Source: Candidatus Heritagella gallinarum (GTDB lineage Bacteria; Bacillota; Clostridia; Oscillospirales; Acutalibacteraceae). From it: a stretch of DNA of 64,000 bases. The stretch spans positions 16,277 to 80,276 of the forward strand of contig CAJFNK010000001.1 of the NCBI GenBank assembly GCA_904394685.1. The letters are read 5' to 3'. Positions 43,732 through 52,734 of this stretch are shown piece after piece. A program made the position numbers and the translations under genes. Within the stretch, counting starts at the first letter, position 1; each line of letters begins with the position of its first letter. The notes under the pieces are model-generated. The model did not search any database, was not told the DNA's origin, and saw nothing but the letters and a program-made list of their open reading frames with translations.

Positions 43732-46167
43732 ATGACCATGACAGGAGAAATGACAAAGACAGGAGAAACAGAAACCTCTGCCCAGCGAGCCAAAGAAGTC
43801 CACGGCATGAATGAACGCATCCGCCGCCTGCGGGAAGAAAGCCTGAACACCCAGCCCAGAATTTATATCGAGCGTGCGGTGCTAGAAACCGAAGCCTATG
43901 AAAAATATGAAGGCGCCGTGTCTGTGTCGGAGCTGCGTGCGTTGACGCTGCTCCACTACTTCTCCCACAAAAAAATCTCCATCCACCGGGGCGAGCTGAT
44001 TGTGGGCGAAAAGGGCGACGGCCCGCAATCCTCGCCCACCTTCCCGGAGCTGTGCTGCCACACGCTGGAAGATATGAAGGTGATGAACGACCGGGAGTTG
44101 ATTAACTTTACGGTCACAGAACAAGACTTAAAAATCCAGGAAGAAAAAATCATTCCGTTTTGGGAGAAACGCTCCATTCGCCGCCGCATCCTTAATAACA
44201 TGACCGAAGAATGGAAGACAGCCTATTCCTGCGGCATTTTCACCGAGTTTATGGAACAGCGGGGGCCGGGACATACAGTTGGCTCTGAAAAAATCTACTT
44301 AAAAGGCTTTCGGGAGTACCAGCAGGAAATCCATGCGGCTATGGAAAAGCTCGATGTGCTGCACGACCCTAACGCTCTGCGCCGCCGGGAACAGCTAAAG
44401 GCCATGGATACCGCCTGCGAAGCCGTCATCGTGTTGGGGCAGCGGTATGCCGCCCTTGCCCGTGAAATGGCGCAGGCCGAAACCGACCCACAGTGGAAAG
44501 CCGACCTTTTGAAGATCGCCGAAAACTGCGAGGTAGTCCCCGCCCATAAACCCCAGACCTTCCATCAGGCGCTGCAAATGTACTGGTTTGTCCACCTTGC
44601 CGTGACCAGCGAGCTGAACCCTTGGGATTCTTATAGCCCCGGACGGCTCGACCAGCATGTTTACCCCTTCTACCGCCGGGACACCGAAGCCGGTATCCTC
44701 ACCCGTGACGGCGCTCTGGAGCTGCTGGAGTGCTTGTGGGTCAAGTTTAACAATCAGCCCGCCCCGCCCAAGGTGGGCATTACCCTCAAGGAGAGCGGCA
44801 CCTATACCGACTTTGCCAATATCAACACCGGCGGCATCGCTCCCGATGGCTCCAACGGGGTCAACGAGGTGAGCTATCTGATTCTGGACTGCATGGACGA
44901 CATGAAGCTGCTCCAGCCCAGCTCCAACGTACAGATCAGCCGCAAAACCCCGCAGAAGTTTTTGCTGCGTGCGTGTGAAATCAGTCGCAAAGGGTGGGGG
45001 CAACCCGCTTTCTATAACACCGAGGCCATTGTGCAGGAGCTTCTCGCCGCCGGGAAAAGTTTGGAAGACGCCCGCCGTGGCGGCACCAGCGGCTGTGTGG
45101 AAACAGGCGCTTTTGGAAACGAGGCGTATATCCTGACCGGGTATTTCAATCTCCCCAAGATTCTGGAACTCACTCTTTATAATGGTTATGACCATGTGGC
45201 GAAAAAGCAGCTTGGCCTCAAGCTCGGAAACGCTGAGGACTTCCACAGCTATGAAGAACTGCTCTCCGCTTTCCAAAAGCAGATCGACTACTTTTTGGAT
45301 ATTAAGGTAAAGGGAAGTAATATCATTGAAAAAATATACGCTGAGTATATGCCGGTACCCTTCCTCTCGGTGATTACCAACGACTGTATCCAAAAAGGCA
45401 TGGATTATAACGCAGGCGGCGCACGGTATAATACCAGTTATATTCAGGGCGTTGGCATTGGTACCGTGACAGACTGCCTTTCTGCCATCCGGTATCAGGT
45501 GTTTGACAAACAGCGCTTTACGCTGCCGGAATTGACACAGGCCATGCTCCACGATTTTGAGGGACAGCCCAAAATACTCAGGCTGGTGCAGGAACACAGC
45601 CCCAAATACGGCAACGACGACGATTATGCCGACAGCATTATGCAGTCGGTGTTCGAATATTATCAAAAGGCAGTTACCGGCCGACCCAATATGCGGGGCG
45701 GGATGTACCGGGTGAATATGCTGCCCACCACCTGCCATGTGTATTTTGGCGAGGTGATGCTGGCCAGCGCCAACGGCCGCCGGGCGCATAAGCCGGTGAG
45801 TGAGGGCATTTCCCCGGAAAAGGGGGCGGACGTCAACGGCCCCACAGCGGTGGTAAAGTCCTGTGCCAAGATGGACCATCTGAAAACAGGGGGTACGCTG
45901 CTCAACCAGAAGTTTACCCCGTCGGTGGTGGCAGGGGAGCAGGGCTTGCAGCAGATGGCCAACCTGATCCGTGCCTATTTTGCCATGGACGGGCATCATA
46001 TCCAGTTCAATGTGATTGACCGCCAGACGCTGCTGGCCGCACAGGCCAACCCGGAGGAATATAAAGATTTGATTGTCCGGGTGGCGGGATATAGCGACCA
46101 CTTCCGCAATTTGAGCCGTGCCTTGCAGGATGAGATTATCGCCCGTACCGAGCAGAGTTTTTCGTGA
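43732..46167 (+). CDS. hypD: trans-4-hydroxy-L-proline dehydratase (glycyl radical enzyme)
   Basis: An 811-residue glycyl radical enzyme. The thiyl Cys and base are C455 and E457 (TSGCVETGAFG); the glycyl radical is G786 (RVAGYSDHF); D299 sits in NPWDS. These distances (156 and 331 residues) match those I recall for Clostridioides difficile HypD. Long stretches such as PNMRGGMYRVNMLPTTCHVY and MDGHHIQFNV fit HypD rather than pyruvate formate-lyase or choline lyase. It dehydrates trans-4-hydroxy-L-proline to pyrroline-5-carboxylate, which the ProC encoded next reduces to proline. The first 20 residues are a polar extension. ATG 43732 or 43738 is the start. Confidence 0.92.
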   Translation: MTMTGEMTKTGETETSAQRAKEVHGMNERIRRLREESLNTQPRIYIERAVLETEAYEKYEGAVSVSELRALTLLHYFSHKKISIHRGELIVGEKGDGPQSSPTFPELCCHTLEDMKVMNDRELINFTVTEQDLKIQEEKIIPFWEKRSIRRRILNNMTEEWKTAYSCGIFTEFMEQRGPGHTVGSEKIYLKGFREYQQEIHAAMEKLDVLHDPNALRRREQLKAMDTACEAVIVLGQRYAALAREMAQAETDPQWKADLLKIAENCEVVPAHKPQTFHQALQMYWFVHLAVTSELNPWDSYSPGRLDQHVYPFYRRDTEAGILTRDGALELLECLWVKFNNQPAPPKVGITLKESGTYTDFANINTGGIAPDGSNGVNEVSYLILDCMDDMKLLQPSSNVQISRKTPQKFLLRACEISRKGWGQPAFYNTEAIVQELLAAGKSLEDARRGGTSGCVETGAFGNEAYILTGYFNLPKILELTLYNGYDHVAKKQLGLKLGNAEDFHSYEELLSAFQKQIDYFLDIKVKGSNIIEKIYAEYMPVPFLSVITNDCIQKGMDYNAGGARYNTSYIQGVGIGTVTDCLSAIRYQVFDKQRFTLPELTQAMLHDFEGQPKILRLVQEHSPKYGNDDDYADSIMQSVFEYYQKAVTGRPNMRGGMYRVNMLPTTCHVYFGEVMLASANGRRAHKPVSEGISPEKGADVNGPTAVVKSCAKMDHLKTGGTLLNQKFTPSVVAGEQGLQQMANLIRAYFAMDGHHIQFNVIDRQTLLAAQANPEEYKDLIVRVAGYSDHFRNLSRALQDEIIARTEQSFS

Positions 46168-46185
46168 TAGAGCTATCTGAAAAGC

Positions 46186-46290
46186 GGGCGCATACTATGC
46201 GCCCCTACATATGCGGTTCCGGGTGGGCGCACACAAGTAAGCTCCTACACATGCGGCTCCGGACGGGCGCACACACAGGTGCGCCCCTAC
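46186..46290 (+). repeat. Cluster of three GGGCGC palindromes between hypD and proC
   Basis: Copy 3 (46186-46208) is identical to copy 1. Copy 4 (46225-46248) has lost its second arm. Copy 5 (46265-46290) is GGGCGCAC-ACACAG-GTGCGCCCCTAC. The links CTACA-T/C-ATGCGG-T/C-TCCGG between them repeat with a period of about 40 bases. Confidence 0.8.
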
Positions 46291-46333
46291 TAAAATAATG
46301 AAATCATTTAACCATAGAAAGGAAGTTGTCATC

Positions 46334-47128
46334 ATGAAAATCGGATTTATCGGCTGCGGCAATATGGCCAGCGCCATGATGGGCGGCATCATCAAAAACC
46401 AGATTTGCCGTCCCGAAGAAATTACCGTCCACGACCTGTTGCCCGCCGCTGTGGAGCGGGTGAAAACCACTTTTGGAGTATCGGCGGCAGAGAGCAACGC
46501 CGCTGTTCTGGCGCAGTCGGAGCTGGTGGTGCTGGCGGTAAAGCCCCAGTTCTATGAGGAAGTCATCCGGGAAATCGCTCCCGGCGTACAACAGGGGCAG
46601 GTCATCGTTACGATTGCCCCCGGCAAGACCCTTGCGTGGCTGGCAGAGGTTTTTGGCAAAGAGCTGCCAATCGTCCGCACCATGCCCAACACCCCGGCCA
46701 TGGTGGGCGAGGGCATCACAGCGGTTTGCCCCAACGAGCAGGTAACGCCGCAAATGCTGGAAACGGTGCTAAAGGTGCTGGGCGGTTTTGGCAAGGCAGA
46801 GGTCATCCCGGAGCGCCTGATGGACGCCGTGGTAGCGGTGAGCGGCAGTTCTCCGGCTTATATCTTTATGCTAATTGAAGCCATGGCAGACGCCGCCGTT
46901 GCCGAAGGGATGCCCCGGCAGCAGGCGTATACCTTTGCTTCTCAGGCGGTGCTGGGCAGCGCCAAAATGGTGCTGGAAACCGGCAAGCATCCGGGCGAGC
47001 TCAAGGACATGGTGTGTTCTCCCGCCGGTACTACCATTGAGGCGGTGCAGGTGCTGGAGGAAACCGGGTTCCGCAGCAGCGTGATGCAGGCCATGAGAAC
47101 CTGTGCGAAAAAATCCCGGTCGATGTAA
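46334..47128 (+). CDS. proC: Pyrroline-5-carboxylate reductase
   Basis: A 264-residue ProC. It starts MKIGFIGCGNMASAMMGG (Rossmann loop), has VLAVKPQFYEEV, RTMPNTPAMVGEG and SGSSPAYIFMLIEAMADAAV, and ends with CSPAGTTIEAVQVLEE. It reduces pyrroline-5-carboxylate to proline with NAD(P)H. Right after hypD it completes hydroxyproline-to-proline conversion. ATG 46334 follows AAAGGAAG by eight bases; the longer ATG at 46298 has no site. Confidence 0.95.
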   Translation: MKIGFIGCGNMASAMMGGIIKNQICRPEEITVHDLLPAAVERVKTTFGVSAAESNAAVLAQSELVVLAVKPQFYEEVIREIAPGVQQGQVIVTIAPGKTLAWLAEVFGKELPIVRTMPNTPAMVGEGITAVCPNEQVTPQMLETVLKVLGGFGKAEVIPERLMDAVVAVSGSSPAYIFMLIEAMADAAVAEGMPRQQAYTFASQAVLGSAKMVLETGKHPGELKDMVCSPAGTTIEAVQVLEETGFRSSVMQAMRTCAKKSRSM

Positions 47129-47140
47129 AAGCAGAAAATC

Positions 47141-47183
47141 AAAACGGCAGAGCCTCTGTGAAATAGAGGCCCTGCCGTTTTTT
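47141..47183 (+). terminator. Terminator between proC and the convergent XRE gene
   Basis: AAAACGGCAG (47141-47150) pairs with CTGCCGTTTT (47172-47181) around an inner GCCTCT/AGAGGC stem. A run on both sides lets it serve both strands. Confidence 0.85.
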
Positions 47184-47511
47184 ATTTTTCTCTGTTCTTT
47201 CGGTTGAAACGTAGGAACGCCTTGCCCTGTTCCAGATAGATTTCCCGCTGTTCGGGCAAAAGGCTGTGAAAAAGACAAAGCAGCTCATGGTCGCTGGAGC
47301 TGGCTGTTTGCTGGGAGGAATACCCCAGCAGATAATCGGTTGATACATGAAAGTAGTCGGCCAAACGCAGCAAAAGGGAAAAATCCGGCTCACGGACGCC
47401 CTGCACATAGCTGCTGACAGTGGAAGCGGCGATATTTAAATCGGCAGCCAGTTTTTTCTGGGTGATATCATTTTCTTCAATTAAATCCCGCAATCTTTGG
47501 TGAAACTCCAT
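47182..47511 (-). CDS. XRE-family transcriptional regulator
   Basis: A 109-residue protein with an N-terminal helix-turn-helix (ITQKKLAADLNIAASTVSSY), VREPDFSLLLRLADYFHVST and DYLLGYS, typical of Xre repressors, and a short C-terminal helix. It is divergent from the AT-rich membrane protein gene; the two promoters overlap around the palindrome GAGTTT-ACA-AAACTC (47580-47594). A further palindrome CTCCGTTA/TAACGGAG (47521-47548) lies in its own leader. Confidence 0.9.
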   Translation of the reverse strand: MEFHQRLRDLIEENDITQKKLAADLNIAASTVSSYVQGVREPDFSLLLRLADYFHVSTDYLLGYSSQQTASSSDHELLCLFHSLLPEQREIYLEQGKAFLRFNRKNREK

Positions 47512-47579
47512 GCTATCAACCTCCGTTACTTTTACTATTTTAACGGAGTGAGAGCGTTTTTATTTATAATACACTAATT

Positions 47580-47611
47580 GAGTTTACAAAACTCGTTTAG
47601 AGTATTATAAT
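47580..47611 (+). promoter_or_regulatory. Promoter and operator-like palindrome of the AT-rich gene
   Basis: TTTACA (47583-47588), 17 bases, TATAAT (47606-47611). GAGTTT-ACA-AAACTC at 47580-47594 covers the -35 box and is a good candidate site for the neighbouring XRE repressor. Confidence 0.55.
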
Positions 47612-47643
47612 TGAATTACTAGAGATGTCTGGAGGATATTTTT

Positions 47644-48114
47644 GTGCTTGAAGAATTAGATTTCATTTGTAGTACAGAGTATAATTGTACAAACAGAAAA
47701 ATTGGTGTTGTTTTAATAGATATATCTATCCTAATGATATGGGAATGTGTATGGTTAAATAGGTGTTGGTTTTGTTACATAATAGAAAGATGGGTTGAAA
47801 TCATATTCGGCTCTATTTTAACTATTGTAACAATTTCGCAAATCATTTGGACAATACAGACTTTTAGAAATAGCGATTCTTATATTCGGGTTTATAACGA
47901 CCATGTGGAAGGCGTAATTCGTATTCCGTTTCTTTTTAATATCACTGACCAAGGTAAGAGTTTTTCTTTACAATATCATGAAATCTTGAATGTGGAAACA
48001 TCTGATGATTTTATTACCTTGCATACTATATTTGGAAAATATGAAGCGATGGCACTGGAAAATAAAAATTGGGCACGGGAAGAAATTCGTAAACGTATAT
48101 CCACTAAAAACTAA
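47644..48114 (+). CDS. AT-rich membrane protein of unknown function
   Basis: A 156-residue protein with two TM segments (about 20-35 and 50-72) and a C-terminal domain of 80 residues that looks like a bacterial PH or YcxB-like fold (RVYNDHVEGVIRIPF, then SFSLQYHEILNVETSDDFITLHT). I cannot name the family with confidence. GTG 47644 follows TCTGGAGG. Its base composition and codons (many ATA, TTA, AAT) differ sharply from all neighbours, which points to recent transfer. It is paired with an XRE repressor. Confidence 0.72.
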   Translation: MLEELDFICSTEYNCTNRKIGVVLIDISILMIWECVWLNRCWFCYIIERWVEIIFGSILTIVTISQIIWTIQTFRNSDSYIRVYNDHVEGVIRIPFLFNITDQGKSFSLQYHEILNVETSDDFITLHTIFGKYEAMALENKNWAREEIRKRISTKN

Positions 48115-48160
48115 AAAATTCCGGAGAGTTTGTGTAAACCAAAAGTTCTCCGGAATTTTT
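48113..48160 (+). terminator. Terminator between AT-rich gene and convergent alr
   Basis: AAAAAATTCCGGAGA (48113-48127) pairs with TCTCCGGAATTTTT (48147-48160); works on both strands. Confidence 0.8.
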
Positions 48161-48170
48161 ATATGTCGTT

Positions 48171-49364
48171 TTATTCTGCGGGACAGATGTAGTTCAGCTC
48201 GCCCACCTGTTTCCCGTTTTTCCAGTAGATACGGGGAACCCGCTTGCCCACCAGACACACCATCTCATAATGAATGGTGTCGTTGAGCGCCGCCAGCTCG
48301 TCTACCGGCAAAAAGGCGTCGCCGTCATGTCCAAACACCGTTACCACATCCCCCTCATGGGCTTCGGGAACGGCGGTCACATCTACCATCAGCTGATCCA
48401 TGCACACTCTCCCCACTACCGGCACCCGCTTGCCGTGTACCAGCATCTCTGCCTGGCCGGAAAATTTGCGGGGATAACCGTCGGCGTAGCCGATGGGGAC
48501 AGTGGCGATGACCATATCGTTGGCGGCGGTGAAGGTTCGGCCATAGCTGACGGTTGCCCCGGCCGGAATGGTCTTTTTCTGGGAAATCACGGTTTTCAGC
48601 TCCATAGCCGGGCGCAGGTCAAGGGGGCTGCGGATGCTGCCCGAAGGCTCCATACCATATAGAATAATGCCCGGCCGCACCATATCGAGCTGCAATTCGG
48701 GGTAATCGCACACAGCGCCGCTGTTGGCACAATGGCGCACGGCAAAGCGGATGCCACGGTTTTCCATGGTTTCGATAGCCTCTTTAAAACAGCCGTACTG
48801 GTGCAGGGTAAAGGCTTCGCCGTCCTGCCCATCGTCTGCCACGGCAAAATGGGTGAAAATACCTTCGGGAACCAATCCCGGCAGCCGGCAGGCGGTTTCC
48901 ATCTCATCGAGGGAATCTTCGTCCCGCCCAAGGGACTGATAGACAAACCCGATGCGGCTCATGCCGGTATCCACTTTGACATGGATTTTGACTTCTACCC
49001 CGGCTTCCTGTGCATAGCCCGAAAGCTGCCGGGCATAGTCCAGCGAAAGGACGCTCTGCGAGATGTTGAGTTCGGAAAGCTCCTCCGCTTTTTGCGGCGG
49101 GGTATAGCCCAAAATCAAAATCGGGCGGGTGATGGCGCAGCGGCGCAGCTGAATGGCTTCTTCCAGATTGGAAACAGCGAACCAGTCTGCTCCCAGGCGT
49201 TGGTATTCTCTGGCGACAACCGGGGCGCCGTGGCCATAGGCGTCGGCCTTTACCACACAGCACATCTTAACACCGGGACGCAGGGTGGCACGGATGGCAC
49301 GGAAGTTATGGCCAATAGCATTCACATCAATCTCTGCCCAGGTGCGCTTTAAAAACTCGTGCAT
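48171..49364 (-). CDS. alr: Alanine racemase
   Basis: A 397-residue PLP enzyme. The PLP lysine is K39 (VVKADAYGHG), the catalytic tyrosine Y274 (VSYGRTF). GYADGYPR and VGRVCMDQLMVD are family signatures. It makes D-alanine for peptidoglycan. An AAAGGAGG site precedes ATG 49364. It is transcribed toward the AT-rich gene, with its promoter in the gap before argG. Confidence 0.95.
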   Translation of the reverse strand: MHEFLKRTWAEIDVNAIGHNFRAIRATLRPGVKMCCVVKADAYGHGAPVVAREYQRLGADWFAVSNLEEAIQLRRCAITRPILILGYTPPQKAEELSELNISQSVLSLDYARQLSGYAQEAGVEVKIHVKVDTGMSRIGFVYQSLGRDEDSLDEMETACRLPGLVPEGIFTHFAVADDGQDGEAFTLHQYGCFKEAIETMENRGIRFAVRHCANSGAVCDYPELQLDMVRPGIILYGMEPSGSIRSPLDLRPAMELKTVISQKKTIPAGATVSYGRTFTAANDMVIATVPIGYADGYPRKFSGQAEMLVHGKRVPVVGRVCMDQLMVDVTAVPEAHEGDVVTVFGHDGDAFLPVDELAALNDTIHYEMVCLVGKRVPRIYWKNGKQVGELNYICPAE

Positions 49365-49630
49365 GAAAGCCCCTCCTTTATAGGGTCAAAAAATATACAT
49401 TGCAGTTGTATGCTTATACATGGAATTTGCTGGTTTTCAAGCCCATTCATTGTAAGCCGTCCTGTGGGAAAAGTCAAGGGAAAGCGGGAGCAAAATCGCT
49501 TATTCCGGTTTCCTATATAAGGATATAGCGGTTTTTGGCTTGACAGACAACCCGGAAAAGAACAGGCATCACTGGAATATTGACAGTTTTCCTGCTGGTT
49601 TCAATCAAAAATTGTGAAAAGGGGATAACC

Positions 49631-49644
49631 TGAATATTTATGCA
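49631..49644 (+). promoter_or_regulatory. ARG-box-like ArgR site before argG
   Basis: TGAATATTTATGCA differs little from the ArgR/AhrC half-box pair TGAAT-N4-ATTCA and lies nine bases before the -35 box of argG. Confidence 0.5.
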
Positions 49645-49652
49645 CAAAACCC

Positions 49653-49680
49653 TTGATTTTAGCAAAAAAGAGTGTATAAT
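49653..49680 (+). promoter_or_regulatory. Promoter of argG
   Basis: TTGATT (49653-49658), 16 bases, TATAAT (49675-49680). Confidence 0.65.
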
Positions 49681-49761
49681 TAAACACATACCGGTACTGA
49701 AACATCTCCTCTTTTCGATGAAAAAAGAGGAATCTCAATTAATATACAGGAGGCTTTACTC

Positions 49762-50988
49762 ATGGCTGATAAGATTAAAAAGGTTGTTCTCGCTTATTCC
49801 GGCGGACTGGATACTTCTATTATTATTCCGTGGCTGAAAGAAAATTACGATAACTGCGAGGTTATCGCTGTTTCTGCCGACGTAGGACAGGGCAGCGAGC
49901 TGAGCGGGCTGGAAGAAAAGGCCAAAAAGACCGGCGCTTCCAAACTGTATATCGAAGACCTGAAAAAAGAATTTATCGAGGATTACATCTATCCCACCAT
50001 GCAGGCAGGCGCTGTGTATGAGAATAAATACCTGCTGGGTACCTCTTTTGCACGGCCTATCATCGCAAAGCGTATTGTAGAAATCGCCAAGGCCGAGGGC
50101 GCCGACGCTATCTGCCATGGTTGCACCGGCAAGGGCAACGATCAGGTGCGGTTTGAGCTTTCTATCAAGGCGTTTGCACCGGATATGAAGATCATCGCTC
50201 CCTGGAGAATCTGGGACATCAAGTCCAGAGAAGAAGAAATCGAGTATGCCGAGGCACACAACATCCCGCTGAAGATTACCCGGGAAACCAACTATTCCAA
50301 GGATAAGAACCTGTGGCACCTTTCCCATGAGGGTCTGGATCTGGAAGACCCCGCAAACGAGCCTCTGTATGACGACCCCAACTTTTTGGAGCTGGGCGTT
50401 TCTCCCGAACAGGCTCCCGACAAGCCGGAGTATATGACCATCCATTTTGAAAAGGGCATCCCCACCGCTGTGAACGGCGAGAAACTGGGCGCTGTGGAAA
50501 TGATCGAAAAGCTTAACGAGCTGGGCGGCAGAAACGGCGTTGGCATTGTCGATATGGTGGAGAACCGGCTGGTTGGCATGAAGAGCCGTGGCGTATATGA
50601 AACCCCCGGCGGCGCTATCCTCTATCACGCTCACAACAAGCTGGAAGAAATCTGCCTCGACCGGGACACCTATCACTACAAGCAGCAGATCGGCCTTAAG
50701 TTTGCCGACTTGGTATATTTTGGCCAGTGGTTCACCCCTCTGCGGGAAGCGCTCACCGCTTTTGTGGACAGCACCCAGCAGACCGTGACCGGCGATGTGA
50801 GACTCAAGCTCTATAAGGGCAACATCATCGATGCCGGCGTGACCTCTCCCTACTCCCTGTATGACGAGGAGATCGCTACCTTTGACGAAGATCAGGTTTA
50901 TGACCAGAAGGATTCTGCCGGATTCATCAACCTGTTTGGACTGCCGATCAAGGTTCAGGCCAAGAAGCGCCAGCAGATGGAGAAATAA
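49762..50988 (+). CDS. argG: Argininosuccinate synthase
   Basis: A 408-residue ATP pyrophosphatase-type enzyme. It has AYSGGLDTS near the N-terminus, [23 protein letters not shown], and PWRIWD. It joins citrulline and aspartate. ATG 49762 follows ACAGGAGG. First of the arginine genes here. Confidence 0.97.
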   Translation: MADKIKKVVLAYSGGLDTSIIIPWLKENYDNCEVIAVSADVGQGSELSGLEEKAKKTGASKLYIEDLKKEFIEDYIYPTMQAGAVYENKYLLGTSFARPIIAKRIVEIAKAEGADAICHGCTGKGNDQVRFELSIKAFAPDMKIIAPWRIWDIKSREEEIEYAEAHNIPLKITRETNYSKDKNLWHLSHEGLDLEDPANEPLYDDPNFLELGVSPEQAPDKPEYMTIHFEKGIPTAVNGEKLGAVEMIEKLNELGGRNGVGIVDMVENRLVGMKSRGVYETPGGAILYHAHNKLEEICLDRDTYHYKQQIGLKFADLVYFGQWFTPLREALTAFVDSTQQTVTGDVRLKLYKGNIIDAGVTSPYSLYDEEIATFDEDQVYDQKDSAGFINLFGLPIKVQAKKRQQMEK

Positions 50989-51008
50989 TCCCGCTGACAA
51001 CAAACGAT

Positions 51009-51045
51009 CCCCGCATAGTCCCCCCTTTTGGGAGAGTGTGCGGGG
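51009..51045 (+). terminator. Hairpin between argG and argH, possible attenuator
   Basis: CCCCGCA (51009-51015) pairs with TGCGGGG (51039-51045), inner CCC/GGG; only TTTGG follows, so termination would be partial at best. Confidence 0.4.
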
Positions 51046-51101
51046 TTTGGTGTTCATTTTTATAAATTAATTTTACATTCAAAAGTTTGGAGGAAAACAC
51101 C

Positions 51102-52484
51102 GTGAAGTTATGGGCTGGACGCTTCCACAAGGAGCTTGACCCGAAAACCAATGATTTTAATTCGTCGATTTCGTTTGACAGCCGGATGTATCAGGAGGAT
51201 ATCCAGGGGAGCATCGCCCATGCCACCATGCTGGGGGCCTGCGGCATCATCGACAAGGCGGAGTCGGAGAAGATTTGTGACGAGCTGCAAAAAATCAGCG
51301 ACGAAATCACTGCCGGCACGTTGCCCATCGACCCCAACGCCGAGGATATCCACACCTTTGTGGAAGGAGAACTCACCCAGCGTTTGGGCAATTCCGGAAA
51401 GCGGCTGCACACCGCCCGGAGCCGCAACGACCAGGTTGCGCTGGATATTCGCATGACGCTGAAAAAAGAAGCTGCCGGGCTGGTTGGACAGCTAAAAGAG
51501 CTTTGCACGGTGTTGGCAAACAAAGCGCTTGAATACAGTGAAACAATCATGCCGGGATACACCCACCTGCAGCGGGCCCAGCCCATCACCTTTGGCCACC
51601 ATCTGCTGGCTTATGCAGAGATGTTCCTGCGGGATATCGGCCGGATGCAGGACGCTGTAAAGCGCATGGATGTGATGCCTTTGGGCTCCGGCGCACTGGC
51701 CGGCACCACCTATCCCCTTGACCGGCGCATGACCGCCACGCTTTTGGGATTTTCCCAGGTGAGCCGCAACAGCCTGGACGGTGTTTCCGACCGTGACTTC
51801 TGTGTGGAGCTGGCCTCGGCCATTTCCCTTGCCATGGTGCATCTGTCCCGGTTCTCCGAGGAGATCATTTTGTGGTGTTCGTGGGAGTTTAAGTTTATCG
51901 AGCTGGACGACGCTTTCTCCACCGGTTCCAGCATTATGCCTCAGAAGAAAAATCCGGATATTGCCGAGCTGGTGCGTGGCAAGAGCGGGCGTGTGTTTGG
52001 CGATTTGATGACGCTGCTCTCCATGCTCAAGGGGCTGCCGCTGGCCTATAACAAAGACATGCAGGAGGATAAAGAGGCGATTTTTGACGCTGTGGATACC
52101 TTAAAGCTGTGTCTGACCGCCTTTATCCCCATGATCGACACCATGCGGGTGCTGTCTGATAATATGCGGGCGGCGGCTGCAAAGGGCTTTATCAACGCAA
52201 CAGACTGTGCTGATTATCTGGTAGGAGAGAAGGGGCTGCCCTTCCGGGATGCGTATCGGATTACCGGGGAACTGGTAGCACGGTGTATTGAGCTGGGTGA
52301 AACACTGGAAAGCCTTTCGATGGAAGAATACCAGAAGGTGTGTCCGGAGTTTGACGAAGGCGTGTATGAGGCGATTTCGCTGGAAAAATGTGTGAATGGG
52401 CGTACTGTGTATGGAGGCCCGGCACCGGAAAATGTGAAATCGCAGGCAAAAGGCATATTAAAAATTCTGGACGAAATGAAATAA
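51102..52484 (+). CDS. argH: Argininosuccinate lyase
   Basis: A 460-residue fumarase/aspartase-superfamily lyase. It has LWAGRFHKELD, HTARSRNDQVALD, MPGYTHLQRAQP and the signature GSSIMPQKKNPD. It splits argininosuccinate into arginine and fumarate. The start is GTG 51102, eight bases after TTGGAGG; a TTG within the ribosome site is rejected. Confidence 0.96.
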   Translation: MKLWAGRFHKELDPKTNDFNSSISFDSRMYQEDIQGSIAHATMLGACGIIDKAESEKICDELQKISDEITAGTLPIDPNAEDIHTFVEGELTQRLGNSGKRLHTARSRNDQVALDIRMTLKKEAAGLVGQLKELCTVLANKALEYSETIMPGYTHLQRAQPITFGHHLLAYAEMFLRDIGRMQDAVKRMDVMPLGSGALAGTTYPLDRRMTATLLGFSQVSRNSLDGVSDRDFCVELASAISLAMVHLSRFSEEIILWCSWEFKFIELDDAFSTGSSIMPQKKNPDIAELVRGKSGRVFGDLMTLLSMLKGLPLAYNKDMQEDKEAIFDAVDTLKLCLTAFIPMIDTMRVLSDNMRAAAAKGFINATDCADYLVGEKGLPFRDAYRITGELVARCIELGETLESLSMEEYQKVCPEFDEGVYEAISLEKCVNGRTVYGGPAPENVKSQAKGILKILDEMK

Positions 52485-52488
52485 AGTG

Positions 52489-52692
52489 GTGCGGAGCACT
52501 TACGGAGTCCAGAGGGGCTTAGTCCCTCTGGCGAGGGTTTGGGGCGAGGAGCCCCAAAATGGCGAAGCGTCAGTGAGCCTGTAAAAAATTGCTGTTCACC
52601 CCAAGAATTGCCGAAGGCAATGCGAGGGCTGGTGAGGACAAAACTTTTATTTCGCAGGCAAGAGGGTGCGAATGGAAAGCAATTTCCATTCG
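52489..52692 (+). repeat. Row of five hairpins between argH and argJ
   Basis: GTGC/GCAC (52489-52499), CCAGAGGG/CCCTCTGG (52509-52531), TTTGGGGC/GCCCCAAA (52538-52558), TTGCC/GGCAA (52608-52620) and CGAATGGAAA-GCAA-TTTCCATTCG (52669-52692). No T run follows any stem. No gene is seen in this 250-base gap. It may be a dispersed structured repeat or an RNA leader of argJ. Confidence 0.6.
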
Positions 52693-52734
52693 GACAATGG
52701 TTTGGTGTTCTGTTAATAGTAAGGAGGTTCCATT

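Larger units (their letters stand above)
49365..49761. other. Divergent alr/argG control region, no gene
   Basis: 397 bases. The alr side has GTAT-GCTT-ATAC and related TATACAT elements at about 49395-49422. The argG side has an ARG-box-like site (49631-49644) and a promoter (49653-49680). Two TTGACA motifs (49540, 49580) have no matching -10 box. No T-box or other known riboswitch was recognised. Confidence 0.55.

Noticed and set aside
46186..46290. Possible CRISPR-like array
   Set aside because: The repeats are palindromes with similar, not unique, spacers of wrong length and no cas gene is near.
52489..52692. T-box riboswitch before argJ
   Set aside because: No T-box sequence, specifier loop or terminator/antiterminator pair was found.
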